A program made the translations under genes and the position numbers. From Thermofilales archaeon (lineage in GTDB: Archaea > Thermoproteota > Thermoprotei > Thermofilales > Thermofilaceae), in assembly GCA_028275925.1 (NCBI GenBank), contig JAPWTS010000007.1:1-36934 (forward strand): a stretch of DNA of 36,934 nt, read 5' to 3'. Positions 29,940 to 36,934 of this stretch are shown piece by piece. Under the pieces are notes generated by a model. That model was given only the letters and a program-made list of their open reading frames with translations, did not search any database and was not told the DNA's origin. Every line of letters starts with the position of its first letter. Positions within the stretch are counted from its first letter, which is position 1.

Positions 29940-30158
29940 GTGCCTTGGCTCGGCCTTCCCCTCGCGCTCGAGATCCTGATCGCCATCGCTCTAGTCGCGA
30001 TCGGGCTGCTGCTTATCGCGCTCGTCGTCAAGCTCCTCGTGCTCCTGCTGCCGGCGGCGCTCGTGGCGCTCGTCGTCTGGCTGCTCACCCACGACAGGCT
30101 CCTCACGGCCCTAGCGTTCCTCGCGGTGGCGCTGGTGTCTCTGCTGAAGCGCCTGTAG
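29940..30158 (+). CDS. Small membrane protein
   Basis: A 72-residue protein starting with GTG, almost entirely hydrophobic. There are two or three helices (about 5-30, 32-48 and 52-68) separated by short polar turns with HDR, and a basic KRL end. No family is recognised. It directly precedes the acetyltransferase gene with no gap, so the two are likely cotranscribed. Function unknown. Confidence 0.6.
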   Translation: MPWLGLPLALEILIAIALVAIGLLLIALVVKLLVLLLPAALVALVVWLLTHDRLLTALAFLAVALVSLLKRL

Positions 30159-30167
30159 GTGGGCGGC

Positions 30168-31277
30168 GTGGGCCTCCAGTTCGCGGTCGAGGCGGAGGGT
30201 CCCGGCTGGTTCAGGGTATCCGCCCTCAGGGGGGACGAGAGGGTCAGCTGGCTCCACGTCGTCGAGCTGGACGTCCACTACGGTGCGTCGAAGGTTAGGG
30301 TGGGCGGCGTCGCCGGCGTCTACACACCGCGCGAGCACAGGGGGAGGGGCTACTCGGCCGCTACGTTGCGCTACGCCGTCCAGTGGATGCGGGAGCGCGG
30401 CTACCCTTTGACGGCGCTCTTCGGGATACCGGAGTACTACCACAGGTTCGGGTACGCGACCTTCATGGGCGAGCACACGGTCACGCTGAGCTTGAGGAGC
30501 GCCTCGAGGGTGGAGGCCGAGGAGCTGGACTGGGAGATCTCCGACGACCAAGGCGCTTGGCGCGGCGAGATCTCGCGGATCTACGAGGCTGTTAACACGC
30601 TGTGGCCGGGGGCTAGGGTGCGCGACCCGTCGAGCTGGGAGGGTTTCAGGAAGGGTGTATCCTGGGAGCACCCGGCGAAGCCGCTCGTGCTGAAGCGCTC
30701 GGGGAGGGTCGTGGCGTACGCCGCCCTCGAGCGGTGGCCGAGCCCCGAGGAGCTGCTGGTCGCCGAGGTGGGCGCCGAGGGGCACGACCCCGAGCTCTAC
30801 AGGTCCCTGATCAAAGTCCTCTGCAGCCTGGCGCTGCAGGAGCGCAAGAGCCACATCAAGGTCCACGCGCCGCCCGACCACCCCTTCGCGAAGGTCGCGA
30901 GAGCCTACGGCTGCACGGTGGAGAGCTTCTACCCGTGGGGCGGCGGCGGCATGGCGCGCGTCCTGAGGCTGAAGGAGCTTCTCGAGGCCGCGGCGGGCGA
31001 GCTCGAGAGGAGGGCGGCTGAGCTCGAAGGCGAGGTCTCGCTCAGGGTGGAGGGCGAGGCCGTCACGCTGAGGGTTCGGCGCGGGAGCGTGAAGGTAGAG
31101 GAGGGGGCGACCAGCTGCAACCTGGTCGAGCTGGGGCCCGGCGAAGCGGCTCAGCTGTTCATGGGTTTCAGGAGCGCTGAGGAGCTCCTCCCGCGGGCGG
31201 CTAGGGGCCAGGCGGGGTTCCTCGCCCAGCTCTTCCCCGAAGGGCACCCGTACGTGTGGCAGCCCGACAGGTGGTAG
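30168..31277 (+). CDS. Eis-like GNAT acetyltransferase with SCP2-like domain
   Basis: A 369-residue protein. Residues about 1-140 are a GNAT domain: VAGVYTPREHRGRGYSAATL contains the acetyl-CoA loop (R/Q-x-x-G-x-G/A) and ALFGIPEYYHRFGYATF the strand after it. A second degenerate GNAT domain follows (about 140-260). The C-terminus (about 265-369) is SCP2-like and ends FPEGHPYVWQPDRW. This tripartite layout is that of the Eis family of N-acetyltransferases, which acetylate amines such as aminoglycosides or polyamines; the substrate here is unknown. GTG at 30168 has GGTGG 4 nt upstream. GTG at 30159, right after the previous stop, is an alternative. Confidence 0.8.
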   Translation: MGLQFAVEAEGPGWFRVSALRGDERVSWLHVVELDVHYGASKVRVGGVAGVYTPREHRGRGYSAATLRYAVQWMRERGYPLTALFGIPEYYHRFGYATFMGEHTVTLSLRSASRVEAEELDWEISDDQGAWRGEISRIYEAVNTLWPGARVRDPSSWEGFRKGVSWEHPAKPLVLKRSGRVVAYAALERWPSPEELLVAEVGAEGHDPELYRSLIKVLCSLALQERKSHIKVHAPPDHPFAKVARAYGCTVESFYPWGGGGMARVLRLKELLEAAAGELERRAAELEGEVSLRVEGEAVTLRVRRGSVKVEEGATSCNLVELGPGEAAQLFMGFRSAEELLPRAARGQAGFLAQLFPEGHPYVWQPDRW

Positions 31278-31300
31278 AGCGGCGGGGGGCGAGCGGTTCG

Positions 31301-31308
31301 CATATATA
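31301..31308 (+). promoter_or_regulatory. TATA box for the GT35 gene
   Basis: CATATATA centred about 26 nt upstream of the GTG at 31331. It excludes the longer in-frame start near 31256. Confidence 0.55.
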
Positions 31309-31330
31309 CGGAAAGCCGGGGTGCCCAACC

Positions 31331-32968
31331 GTGCAGGGGCGCGGAGCGGTCGTCTTCGTGGCGATGGAGATCTACGTGGACGGCCTCCCGACCTACGCTG
31401 GGGGCTTGGGGCTGCTCGCGGGGGACCTCCTGCTCTCGGCCGCCGACGTGGGCTACCCCATGGCCGGCGTAACCCTGCTGCACGAGAGGGGCTACGTGTG
31501 GCACGAGGTGGTGGGTGGCAAGGTTGTCGACAGGGATGAGCCCTACGACCCCCTCGAGCTGCTCGAGCCCCTCGACGTGAAGCTGAAGCTGGAGCTGCGG
31601 TCCGGCCCCCTCCACCTGAGGGTTTGGCGTCGCGCGGTGAAGGGGGTTGGGGGCGAGGTGCCCGTGTACTTCCTCGACGCGAACGTGGCGGAGAACCCGC
31701 CCCCCCTCAGGGCTTTGACCTCGAGGGTCTACATCGAGGGGAGCTGGGAGGAGAGGCTGCTGAAGGAGCTGGCCCTCGGCTTGGGGGCGCTGCAGCTCGT
31801 CGAGGAGCTGGGGTTGGAGGCGCGCAAGTTCCACTTGAACGAGAGCCACGCCGGCTTCCTCGCGCTGGAGCTCCTCAAGCGGAGCGGCGACCCCCGGCTG
31901 GTGAGGGAGAGGGTGGTCTTCACGACGCACACCCCGCTGCCGCACGGCCACGAGGAGTTCGAGTACGAGCTCGTCGAGAAGCACTACGAGGTGCCGCCGC
32001 TCGCGAAGGAGCTGAGCCCGGGGAAGCTGAGGATGACGAGGCTGCTCGAGGCGCTGGCCGGCTACTACAACTGCGTCTCCCACAAGTTCAGCAGGGTCCA
32101 CGAGCTGCTCTTCCCCGGCTCGAAGCCGGACTACATCACGAACGGCGTCCACCACGCGCGGTGGGTGCACGCGCGGGTGGCGGAGCTCTACGACAGGTAC
32201 CTGCCCGGCTGGAGGGGGGAGCCCGGAGCTCTCTCGAGGGCGGTGTCGATACCCCTCGGCGAGGCGGCGGAAGCCAAGCGGAGGTGCAAGGAGGAGCTCG
32301 TCGAGTACGTGAACAGCCGCGGCTACAGCAACGGGGCCTTCGAGCCGGGCAAGCTGCTCGCCGCCGCGAGGAGGAGGATCACGGGCTACAAGCGCTTGAC
32401 GCTCGTGCTCAGGGACCCGGAGGCGCTGGAGGGGCTCGCCAAGCGCTACGGCCTGCAGCTGGTCTTCAGCGGCACCGTCCACCCGGCCGACGCGAGCGGG
32501 AAGGCGGAGCTCGCGAAGATCCTCGACGCGGCGTCCACCCTCTCTCACACGAGGATCGCCTTCGTCGGCCACCGGAGCGCCAGCTTCGAGAGGCTGGTCG
32601 CGGCGGGGGCCGACCTCTGGCTCCACACCCCCAGACCGCCCTTCGAGGCCTGCGGCACGAGCTGGATGCGGGCGGCGCTCAACCTGACGCCGACCCTCGC
32701 CTCCAGGGACGGGGGCGTGCTCGAGGCGATCGTCGACGGGCACAACGGATGGCTCTTCGGCAAGAACGCGCTGCTGCCCAGCGAGCCGCTCGACGAGGGG
32801 GCGGAGGCTGGCGAGCTCTACGCGAAGCTGGCGGAGATCGCCGAGCTGTACGCGAGCGACCCCAAGAGGTACCTCCTGACCTGCCTGAGGGCTGCGGCCA
32901 CGATAGGCCCCTACTTCAACAGCCACAGGGCCTTGAGCGAGTACGCGGCGAGGGCCTACTCGGCTTAG
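31331..32968 (+). CDS. GT35 alpha-glucan phosphorylase homologue, PLP lysine apparently replaced
   Basis: A 545-residue protein of the short archaeal/bacterial glycogen phosphorylase type. The N-terminus has EIYVDGLPTYAGGLGLLAGD, then KFHLNESHAGFLALELL, FTTHTPLPHGHEEF and the late motif EACGTSWMRAAL. In the family that last motif reads E-A-(S/C)-G-T-(S/G)-x-M-K and the Lys carries pyridoxal phosphate. Here the codon is CGG (R447). Without PLP it should not phosphorolyse glucan, so it may be inactive, regulatory or altered in chemistry. If active, it would release glucose 1-phosphate from alpha-glucans. GTG at 31331 follows a strong TATA box. It probably forms an operon with the GNAT gene 6 nt downstream. 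Confidence 0.78.
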   Translation: MQGRGAVVFVAMEIYVDGLPTYAGGLGLLAGDLLLSAADVGYPMAGVTLLHERGYVWHEVVGGKVVDRDEPYDPLELLEPLDVKLKLELRSGPLHLRVWRRAVKGVGGEVPVYFLDANVAENPPPLRALTSRVYIEGSWEERLLKELALGLGALQLVEELGLEARKFHLNESHAGFLALELLKRSGDPRLVRERVVFTTHTPLPHGHEEFEYELVEKHYEVPPLAKELSPGKLRMTRLLEALAGYYNCVSHKFSRVHELLFPGSKPDYITNGVHHARWVHARVAELYDRYLPGWRGEPGALSRAVSIPLGEAAEAKRRCKEELVEYVNSRGYSNGAFEPGKLLAAARRRITGYKRLTLVLRDPEALEGLAKRYGLQLVFSGTVHPADASGKAELAKILDAASTLSHTRIAFVGHRSASFERLVAAGADLWLHTPRPPFEACGTSWMRAALNLTPTLASRDGGVLEAIVDGHNGWLFGKNALLPSEPLDEGAEAGELYAKLAEIAELYASDPKRYLLTCLRAAATIGPYFNSHRALSEYAARAYSA

Positions 32969-32974
32969 CGCGCT

Positions 32975-33550
32975 ATGGGCTGCCGCTGCAGGGGGGCGGA
33001 GGGCGTCCTCAGCTACCGCTTCAGGAGCGAGCCGGCGCTGAGGAGGGCGCTGCGCGGTGAAGCGGCTGTCGCAACCTTCTTCTCGCTGCTGGTCGAAGCG
33101 GCGGGCGGGGGCTACCCCCGACTCGTCTGCGTGTGCCGGGGCTCGCGCGCGGTCGCCGCCGCTCTTTACGCGCCGCCCCGGAGACCCAGCGCCGCCCAGC
33201 TCGCCCGACTTGCGAGAGTCCTCGCGCTGCTGTCGCCGCGCGCCCTGCTGGACGCCGCGGCCTGGCTCGCCCGGTCGCGCGCTTACGCTCGAGCGCTGGC
33301 CGCCAGCTCCCCCGGCTGCCACCTGCTCTTCATAGCCTCCGCCGCCGGCGGCAGGGGCTACGGGAGCGAAGCCCTCAGGGCGGTGGAGGAGGCGTGCGCC
33401 GAGGAGGGCGGCCTCTGGGTGACGCTCGAGGTGCACCGGAGGAACCCGGCGCTGCGCTTCTACGCGAAGCGGGGCTACGAGCCGGTCGCGGCGGCCGCGT
33501 ACGCGGGGGAGGTCTACGTCCTGATGCGGAAGAGGCTGCGCCGAGGCTGA
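32975..33550 (+). CDS. GNAT-family N-acetyltransferase
   Basis: A 191-residue protein. The C-terminal half is a GNAT fold: LLFIASAAGGRGYGSEALRA contains the acetyl-CoA-binding G-x-G-Y-G loop. VTLEVHRRNPALRFYAKRGY is the typical motif B that follows, as in RimI-like enzymes. The N-terminal half is Ala/Arg-rich and divergent. The ATG lies 6 nt after the stop of the GT35 gene. Substrate unknown; protein N-terminal or small-molecule acetylation are both possible. Confidence 0.75.
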   Translation: MGCRCRGAEGVLSYRFRSEPALRRALRGEAAVATFFSLLVEAAGGGYPRLVCVCRGSRAVAAALYAPPRRPSAAQLARLARVLALLSPRALLDAAAWLARSRAYARALAASSPGCHLLFIASAAGGRGYGSEALRAVEEACAEEGGLWVTLEVHRRNPALRFYAKRGYEPVAAAAYAGEVYVLMRKRLRRG

Positions 33551-33576
33551 ATACTTTCGGCGAACATTCAGCGTTG

Positions 33577-33584
33577 CCTTAATC
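33577..33584 (+). promoter_or_regulatory. TATA-like box for nurA-herA
   Basis: CCTTAATC centred about 28 nt upstream of the GTG at 33609; a weak match, but the only AT-rich element before the operon. Confidence 0.35.
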
Positions 33585-33608
33585 TGCGCGCCCGGCGGCG
33601 GAAACCCG

Positions 33609-34811
33609 GTGTCGGCGCTGAGGCCGGATGTTCTCAGCGCGGTTGAGAGCGTGATCAGGGAGGTGGAGGAGCGGGTCAGGTCTCTGATGAAGCCGATCGG
33701 GGGGGAGCGCTTCGGCAGGGCCGGGTTCGTGGACGGCAGCTACGCGCTCGACGAGCGGAGGGGCGCCTACCTCCTAGCCCTCTCCGCCGCGTCCCTGCTG
33801 GTCGACGGGGACCGGCTCGAAGGGGTGCTGAGGGGCAGCTCGAAGCCGCTCGTGACGCTCCTGATCCCGAAGAGCTACGGGGAGTCGAGGGCCGGCCTGC
33901 TCATGTCCACGCTCGAGCTATTGAGCGCGCTCGACCTCGCGCGCAGGGGGGTTGAGGCGGTCTTCCTCGACGGCAGCTACGCCTCCGAGATGCTCGTCCC
34001 CTTCGGCTACGTGAGGGACGTCTACGAGAGCTTCACCTCGATCGCGAGCTTCGACACCGGCTCGCTCGACGGCTACGGCGAGGAGGCGGCGGAAGCGGTC
34101 GAGGAGGTCGCGGGGGGCGACCCGCTCGCCTCGATGTCCGCGCTGCTCGACAGGATCGCAGCGTGCGCCAGCGGGCTGTACCGGGAGCTCGGCTCGAGGA
34201 GCCCCGACCTGAGGAGCAGGAAGGAGGCGCTCGACTTCGCGGTCGTGTACGCGGAAGCCACCGCGTACCTCGCGGCGCTCAACCTCCTCCTCGAGGAGTG
34301 CTCGCGCAGCGGCGTCGCGCTCTTCTGGGTCGCGAAGGACGCGGAGAGCAGGTACATCGTGGAGAGGGAGGGGGTGGCGGGCTGGCTGAACGACCTGGCG
34401 CTGCTCGACTACGCTTGGCGCGACGGCGAAGCGGTGTACGCGGTGCTGGAGGGCAGCAAGTTCGGCAGGCCGAAGCCGTGCGCCGTCTGGCCGCGCTTGC
34501 TCGCTGAGGTCTTCGGCAGGTGGAGCGCCTACGGGGTGGCGTACTTCAAGCTGAGCAGGCTCGGAGCCGTGGCGCAGATGACGTACCCGGCTTTCGTGGG
34601 GCTGGAGAGCGTCGAGCGCGCGCTCGCGACGCTCCTCTCCCTCTCCGACAGGAGGGGCTACCCGAGGCCGCTCAGCTACGCCCACCACATCGCCGTGCTG
34701 AACCCCGAGTTCGCGAAGCTGGTCGCGGACGAGCTGTACAAGAGGGAGGGGAGCCAGCTGGTCAGGTCCGTGCTGGCCCCCTCCGGCCGCGCGCTCGCGG
34801 GGCTGAGGTGA
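33609..34811 (+). CDS. nurA: NurA 5'-3' nuclease
   Basis: A 400-residue NurA-domain nuclease. The metal-binding acids are D42 in GFVDGSYALDE and D121 in VFLDGSYASE, and the FWVAKDAESRY region near 245 is a further family landmark. NurA forms a complex with the HerA hexamer and resects DNA ends in archaeal recombinational repair. The herA gene starts 4 nt after its stop, confirming the pair. Mre11 and Rad50, usually in the same operon, are not seen upstream or downstream within the window. It starts with GTG at 33609. Confidence 0.9.
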   Translation: MSALRPDVLSAVESVIREVEERVRSLMKPIGGERFGRAGFVDGSYALDERRGAYLLALSAASLLVDGDRLEGVLRGSSKPLVTLLIPKSYGESRAGLLMSTLELLSALDLARRGVEAVFLDGSYASEMLVPFGYVRDVYESFTSIASFDTGSLDGYGEEAAEAVEEVAGGDPLASMSALLDRIAACASGLYRELGSRSPDLRSRKEALDFAVVYAEATAYLAALNLLLEECSRSGVALFWVAKDAESRYIVEREGVAGWLNDLALLDYAWRDGEAVYAVLEGSKFGRPKPCAVWPRLLAEVFGRWSAYGVAYFKLSRLGAVAQMTYPAFVGLESVERALATLLSLSDRRGYPRPLSYAHHIAVLNPEFAKLVADELYKREGSQLVRSVLAPSGRALAGLR

Positions 34812-34815
34812 GAGC

Positions 34816-36504
34816 GTGATCGAGGTCGGCCGGGTCGTCACGGTCTACGGCAGGAGCCTCATGCGCTTCGCGGCCTTCGAGGACAAGGCCCACCTGCTGC
34901 TGAAGCCGGGGGCCTACGTGAAGGTCGAGTGCGGCGGCTCCTGGGCCTACGCGATGGTCGTCAGCTTCAACCTCCTCGACGAGCTGTACAGGAAGGGCAG
35001 GATCGTCGAGGAGCTGGAGGGCTACCCGGAGCTCAGGCCCGCGAGGAACGAGATGATCGCGATGCTCGTCGGCGTCGAGGAGGGCGGCGGGATCAGGAGG
35101 GGCGTGCCCGAGCTGCCCAGGCCGGGCCAGAAGGTGTACGCGGCTTCGAGCGAGGACCTCGCGAGGATCGCCGGCTCGGGAGACATCGAGATCGGCCGTT
35201 TGAGCTCGGACCCGAGCGTCCCCTTCACCCTCTCGCTCAACATGCTCTGCTCCAGGCACTTCGCCGTGCTCGCGATGACGGGCGCCGGCAAGTCGAACGC
35301 GGTGGCTGTCGTGCTCGCGTCGATCCTCGAGAAGTACCCGTACTCGCGCGTCATCGTCGTCGACACCCACAACGAGTACGTGCCGCTCGCCGAGAGGTTC
35401 CCGAGCGTCAGGGTCGTGTCGCCGGCCGGCAGGACCGCGCGCCTCGTCGAAGCCCGCTACGGCGTGACCCCGAGGCCGCTGGAGGTCCCCCTCTGGACGC
35501 TGGGCTTGGAGGAGGTGGCGGGGCTGCTGAGGCTCGACCCCTCCAGGGCCACGAAGCAGCTCATGTACCTGAGGAACGCGCTCCAGGAGGTGCGGCGGAG
35601 GAGGTACCCGCACGCCGGCGCCGACGACCCCATCTACTTCGATGTGGAGGAGCTGGTGAAGGAGCTCGAAGCGCAGGGGAGGGGCTCCCGCTACTCGGAC
35701 AGGTCGCTCGAGGACCTCATCCTCAAGATCGAGATGCTGCTGGAGAACGCCGACCTCAGGTACGTGACGAGGCCCGCCCACAGCGCGAAGCTCTACGCCT
35801 CCATCCAAGCCCCGGAGCCGAGGAGGAGCGTCGAAGCCTACACCAGGGTTTACGGGCAGCTGCTCGAGCCGGGGCTGACGATCGTCGCCCTCGGCGGCCT
35901 GCCAGCGGACGCCCAGGCCTCGACGGCCTCGACGATCCTGAAGTCGGTGTGGAGGCTCGTGACCGCGAGCGTGCTCGCCGGCAACCCGGTCCCCACCCTC
36001 CTCATCGTCGAGGAAGCCCACAACTACGCCCCGCAAGGGCGGTGGAGCCCTGCACGCGACATCCTCGAGAGGATCGCGAAGGAGGGGAGGAAGTTCGGCA
36101 TCGGCTTGGGCGTCGTGAGCCAGAGGCCGAGGGAGCTCTCCCAGACTGTGCTCGCCCAGTGCGGCACGCTGATCGCCCTGAGGACGGCGAACCCGAGGGA
36201 CCAGGACTACATCCTCAGCAGCGTCGAGGACGTCATGGGCGAGATGGTGGAGGGCCTCTCCGGCCTCGCCACGGGCGAAGCGCTCATCTCCGGCTCCGCC
36301 GCGCCCATACCCGCGATCGTGAAGATCTACGAGTTCCGCTCCAAGTACGGCGTCGCGCTCGGCGGCAAGGACATCGACTGGGCCGGCGAGTGGAGCAAGC
36401 CGCCCAAGCCCGTGGAGCTGGCGCCCTACCTCGTCAGCGAGGTGGCGGAAGAGGCGGCGGAAGCTTCAAACAAGGAGATGCCCATCGACAAGTTCTTCGC
36501 CTGA
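34816..36504 (+). CDS. herA: HerA DNA-translocase ATPase
   Basis: A 562-residue FtsK/HerA-type hexameric ATPase. An N-terminal HAS barrel (about 1-130) precedes the Walker A motif in AMTGAGKSN (156-161). The Walker B strand LLIVEEAHNYAP lies near residue 395, and VSQRPRELSQTVLAQCGT near 435 contains sensor and arginine-finger-like elements. HerA drives DNA through the NurA nuclease ring during end resection. The GTG is preceded by GAGGTGA, which overlaps the nurA stop, so the two are translationally coupled. The length is slightly longer than usual (about 500), with an acidic C-terminal tail. Confidence 0.93.
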   Translation: MIEVGRVVTVYGRSLMRFAAFEDKAHLLLKPGAYVKVECGGSWAYAMVVSFNLLDELYRKGRIVEELEGYPELRPARNEMIAMLVGVEEGGGIRRGVPELPRPGQKVYAASSEDLARIAGSGDIEIGRLSSDPSVPFTLSLNMLCSRHFAVLAMTGAGKSNAVAVVLASILEKYPYSRVIVVDTHNEYVPLAERFPSVRVVSPAGRTARLVEARYGVTPRPLEVPLWTLGLEEVAGLLRLDPSRATKQLMYLRNALQEVRRRRYPHAGADDPIYFDVEELVKELEAQGRGSRYSDRSLEDLILKIEMLLENADLRYVTRPAHSAKLYASIQAPEPRRSVEAYTRVYGQLLEPGLTIVALGGLPADAQASTASTILKSVWRLVTASVLAGNPVPTLLIVEEAHNYAPQGRWSPARDILERIAKEGRKFGIGLGVVSQRPRELSQTVLAQCGTLIALRTANPRDQDYILSSVEDVMGEMVEGLSGLATGEALISGSAAPIPAIVKIYEFRSKYGVALGGKDIDWAGEWSKPPKPVELAPYLVSEVAEEAAEASNKEMPIDKFFA

Positions 36505-36558
36505 AGCATTGGCAAGCGCATACATAAATGGCACTGTTCTGGGGGCTCGGCATCGGCT

Positions 36559-36771
36559 ATGAGGGCTAGCACCCTGCTGATGGTGGCTCTGGCGACTGCG
36601 ATCTGGCTAGCCGTGGTGCTAGTAGCGGCTTCCTTCGCGTCCTCGAGGAACCCCCTGGTTTGGTATAGAGTCGTCATGATGGTGGCCACCGTCCTCTACC
36701 TTGTGGCTGTGCGGTTGGTACTCCTCCGGGAGAGGAGGCTGCGGATCCCGCGAGCGCCGGCGCGTCTCTAG
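36559..36771 (+). CDS. Small two-helix membrane protein
   Basis: A 70-residue protein with two hydrophobic helices (about 5-27 and 35-54) joined by SSRNPLVWYR, and a basic, proline-containing tail. An ACATAAAT box at 36522-36529 lies about 33 nt upstream of the ATG, implying a leader of only a few nucleotides. No family is recognised. It follows herA but has its own promoter. Confidence 0.6.
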   Translation: MRASTLLMVALATAIWLAVVLVAASFASSRNPLVWYRVVMMVATVLYLVAVRLVLLRERRLRIPRAPARL

Positions 36772-36780
36772 GCGAAGCTA

Positions 36781-36809
36781 GCGCGCCGGTTTTGCGCCGG
36801 CTCACGCGC
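36781..36809 (+). other. Short GC-rich hairpin after the small membrane gene
   Basis: GCGCG (36781-36785) pairs with CGCGC (36805-36809), and CCGG (36786-36789) with CCGG (36797-36800), around a TTTTGCG loop. No T tract follows, so it is not a classic terminator. Role unclear. Confidence 0.3.
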
Positions 36810-36881
36810 GATCAGTACAAGCTGGTAGCGGTGGGTCTAACCGTGAGGTTAAGCATAAAGTGCGGGGCGCTCTCTCCAAGC

Positions 36882-36934
36882 GTGGTTGAGGTTTACGTTG
36901 GGACTTCCGGTTGGGTTTACGACTGGAACGAAGG
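36882..36934 (+). CDS. Partial gene: DUF72-family protein
   Basis: A GTG at 36882 opens MVEVYVGTSGWVYDWNEG before the window ends. VYVGTSGWxY is the hallmark N-terminus of DUF72 (YecE-like) TIM-barrel proteins of unknown function. A GCATAAAG box about 26 nt upstream supports this start; an in-frame GTG at 36843 would add 13 residues. Only about 17 codons are visible. Confidence 0.6.
   Translation, partial: MVEVYVGTSGWVYDWNE

Noticed and set aside
1-36934. CRISPR arrays, insertion sequences, rRNA and replication origin
   Set aside because: No regularly spaced direct repeats, transposase motifs, rRNA-like conserved sequence or origin-type repeat clusters were seen.

Overview
The window comes from a hyperthermophilic archaeon of the Thermoproteota (crenarchaeal type) with a GC-rich chromosome; I cannot place it lower than that. 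Evidence for the lineage includes a HerA-NurA pair, a PCNA-linked NreA repair protein, a form III RuBisCO, an archaeal-type phosphoglycolate phosphatase, a VapBC pair and many GTG or TTG starts. A TATA box lies about 25-28 nt upstream of most first genes, which points to largely leaderless mRNAs. I see no rRNA, tRNA, CRISPR array or insertion sequence.

Layout. Positions 1-1.2 kb hold divergent small genes, including two winged-helix proteins, around a strong hairpin. A GH2 beta-mannosidase with an unusually long leader follows (1.4-3.9 kb). From 3.9 to 8.6 kb the minus strand carries two coupled winged-helix regulators, a LysE-type exporter, phosphoglycolate phosphatase, an AT-richer VapBC pair, a frameshifted retropepsin-like pseudogene and a B12-binding radical SAM enzyme. 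From 8.7 to 18.3 kb lies a membrane and secretory block: an OPT-type permease, a giant 1481-residue protein joining a degenerate M28 peptidase to FtsX-like permease segments, a second OPT-like permease (DUF6785/DUF6784 type), and a secreted, membrane-anchored protein with an HGE motif. An MttB-like methyltransferase and a form III RuBisCO follow (18.35-21.1 kb).

The minus strand from 21.2 to 23.8 kb has a retropepsin-like protein with a 41-residue partner, an SPL-like radical SAM protein and NreA. A structured RNA candidate and a paralogue of the HGE protein come next (23.9-25.0 kb). An orphan ECF-type membrane protein, a nucleoside hydrolase, a primase-like AEP protein with a C-terminal PCNA-binding-like tail and a beta-propeller glycosidase-like protein fill 25-29 kb. 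The last part holds a secreted protein, a second structured RNA candidate, an Eis-like acetyltransferase, a GT35 phosphorylase homologue whose PLP lysine seems to be arginine, a GNAT protein, nurA-herA, a small membrane protein and the start of a DUF72 gene.

How it may fit together (inference). RuBisCO, nucleoside hydrolase and phosphoglycolate phosphatase are plausible parts of nucleotide/ribose salvage and its repair. NreA, the SPL-like enzyme, the AEP protein and HerA-NurA form a scattered DNA-maintenance set. The OPT-like/FtsX/HGE block is the best candidate for an undescribed envelope or transport system; its substrate cannot be read from sequence.
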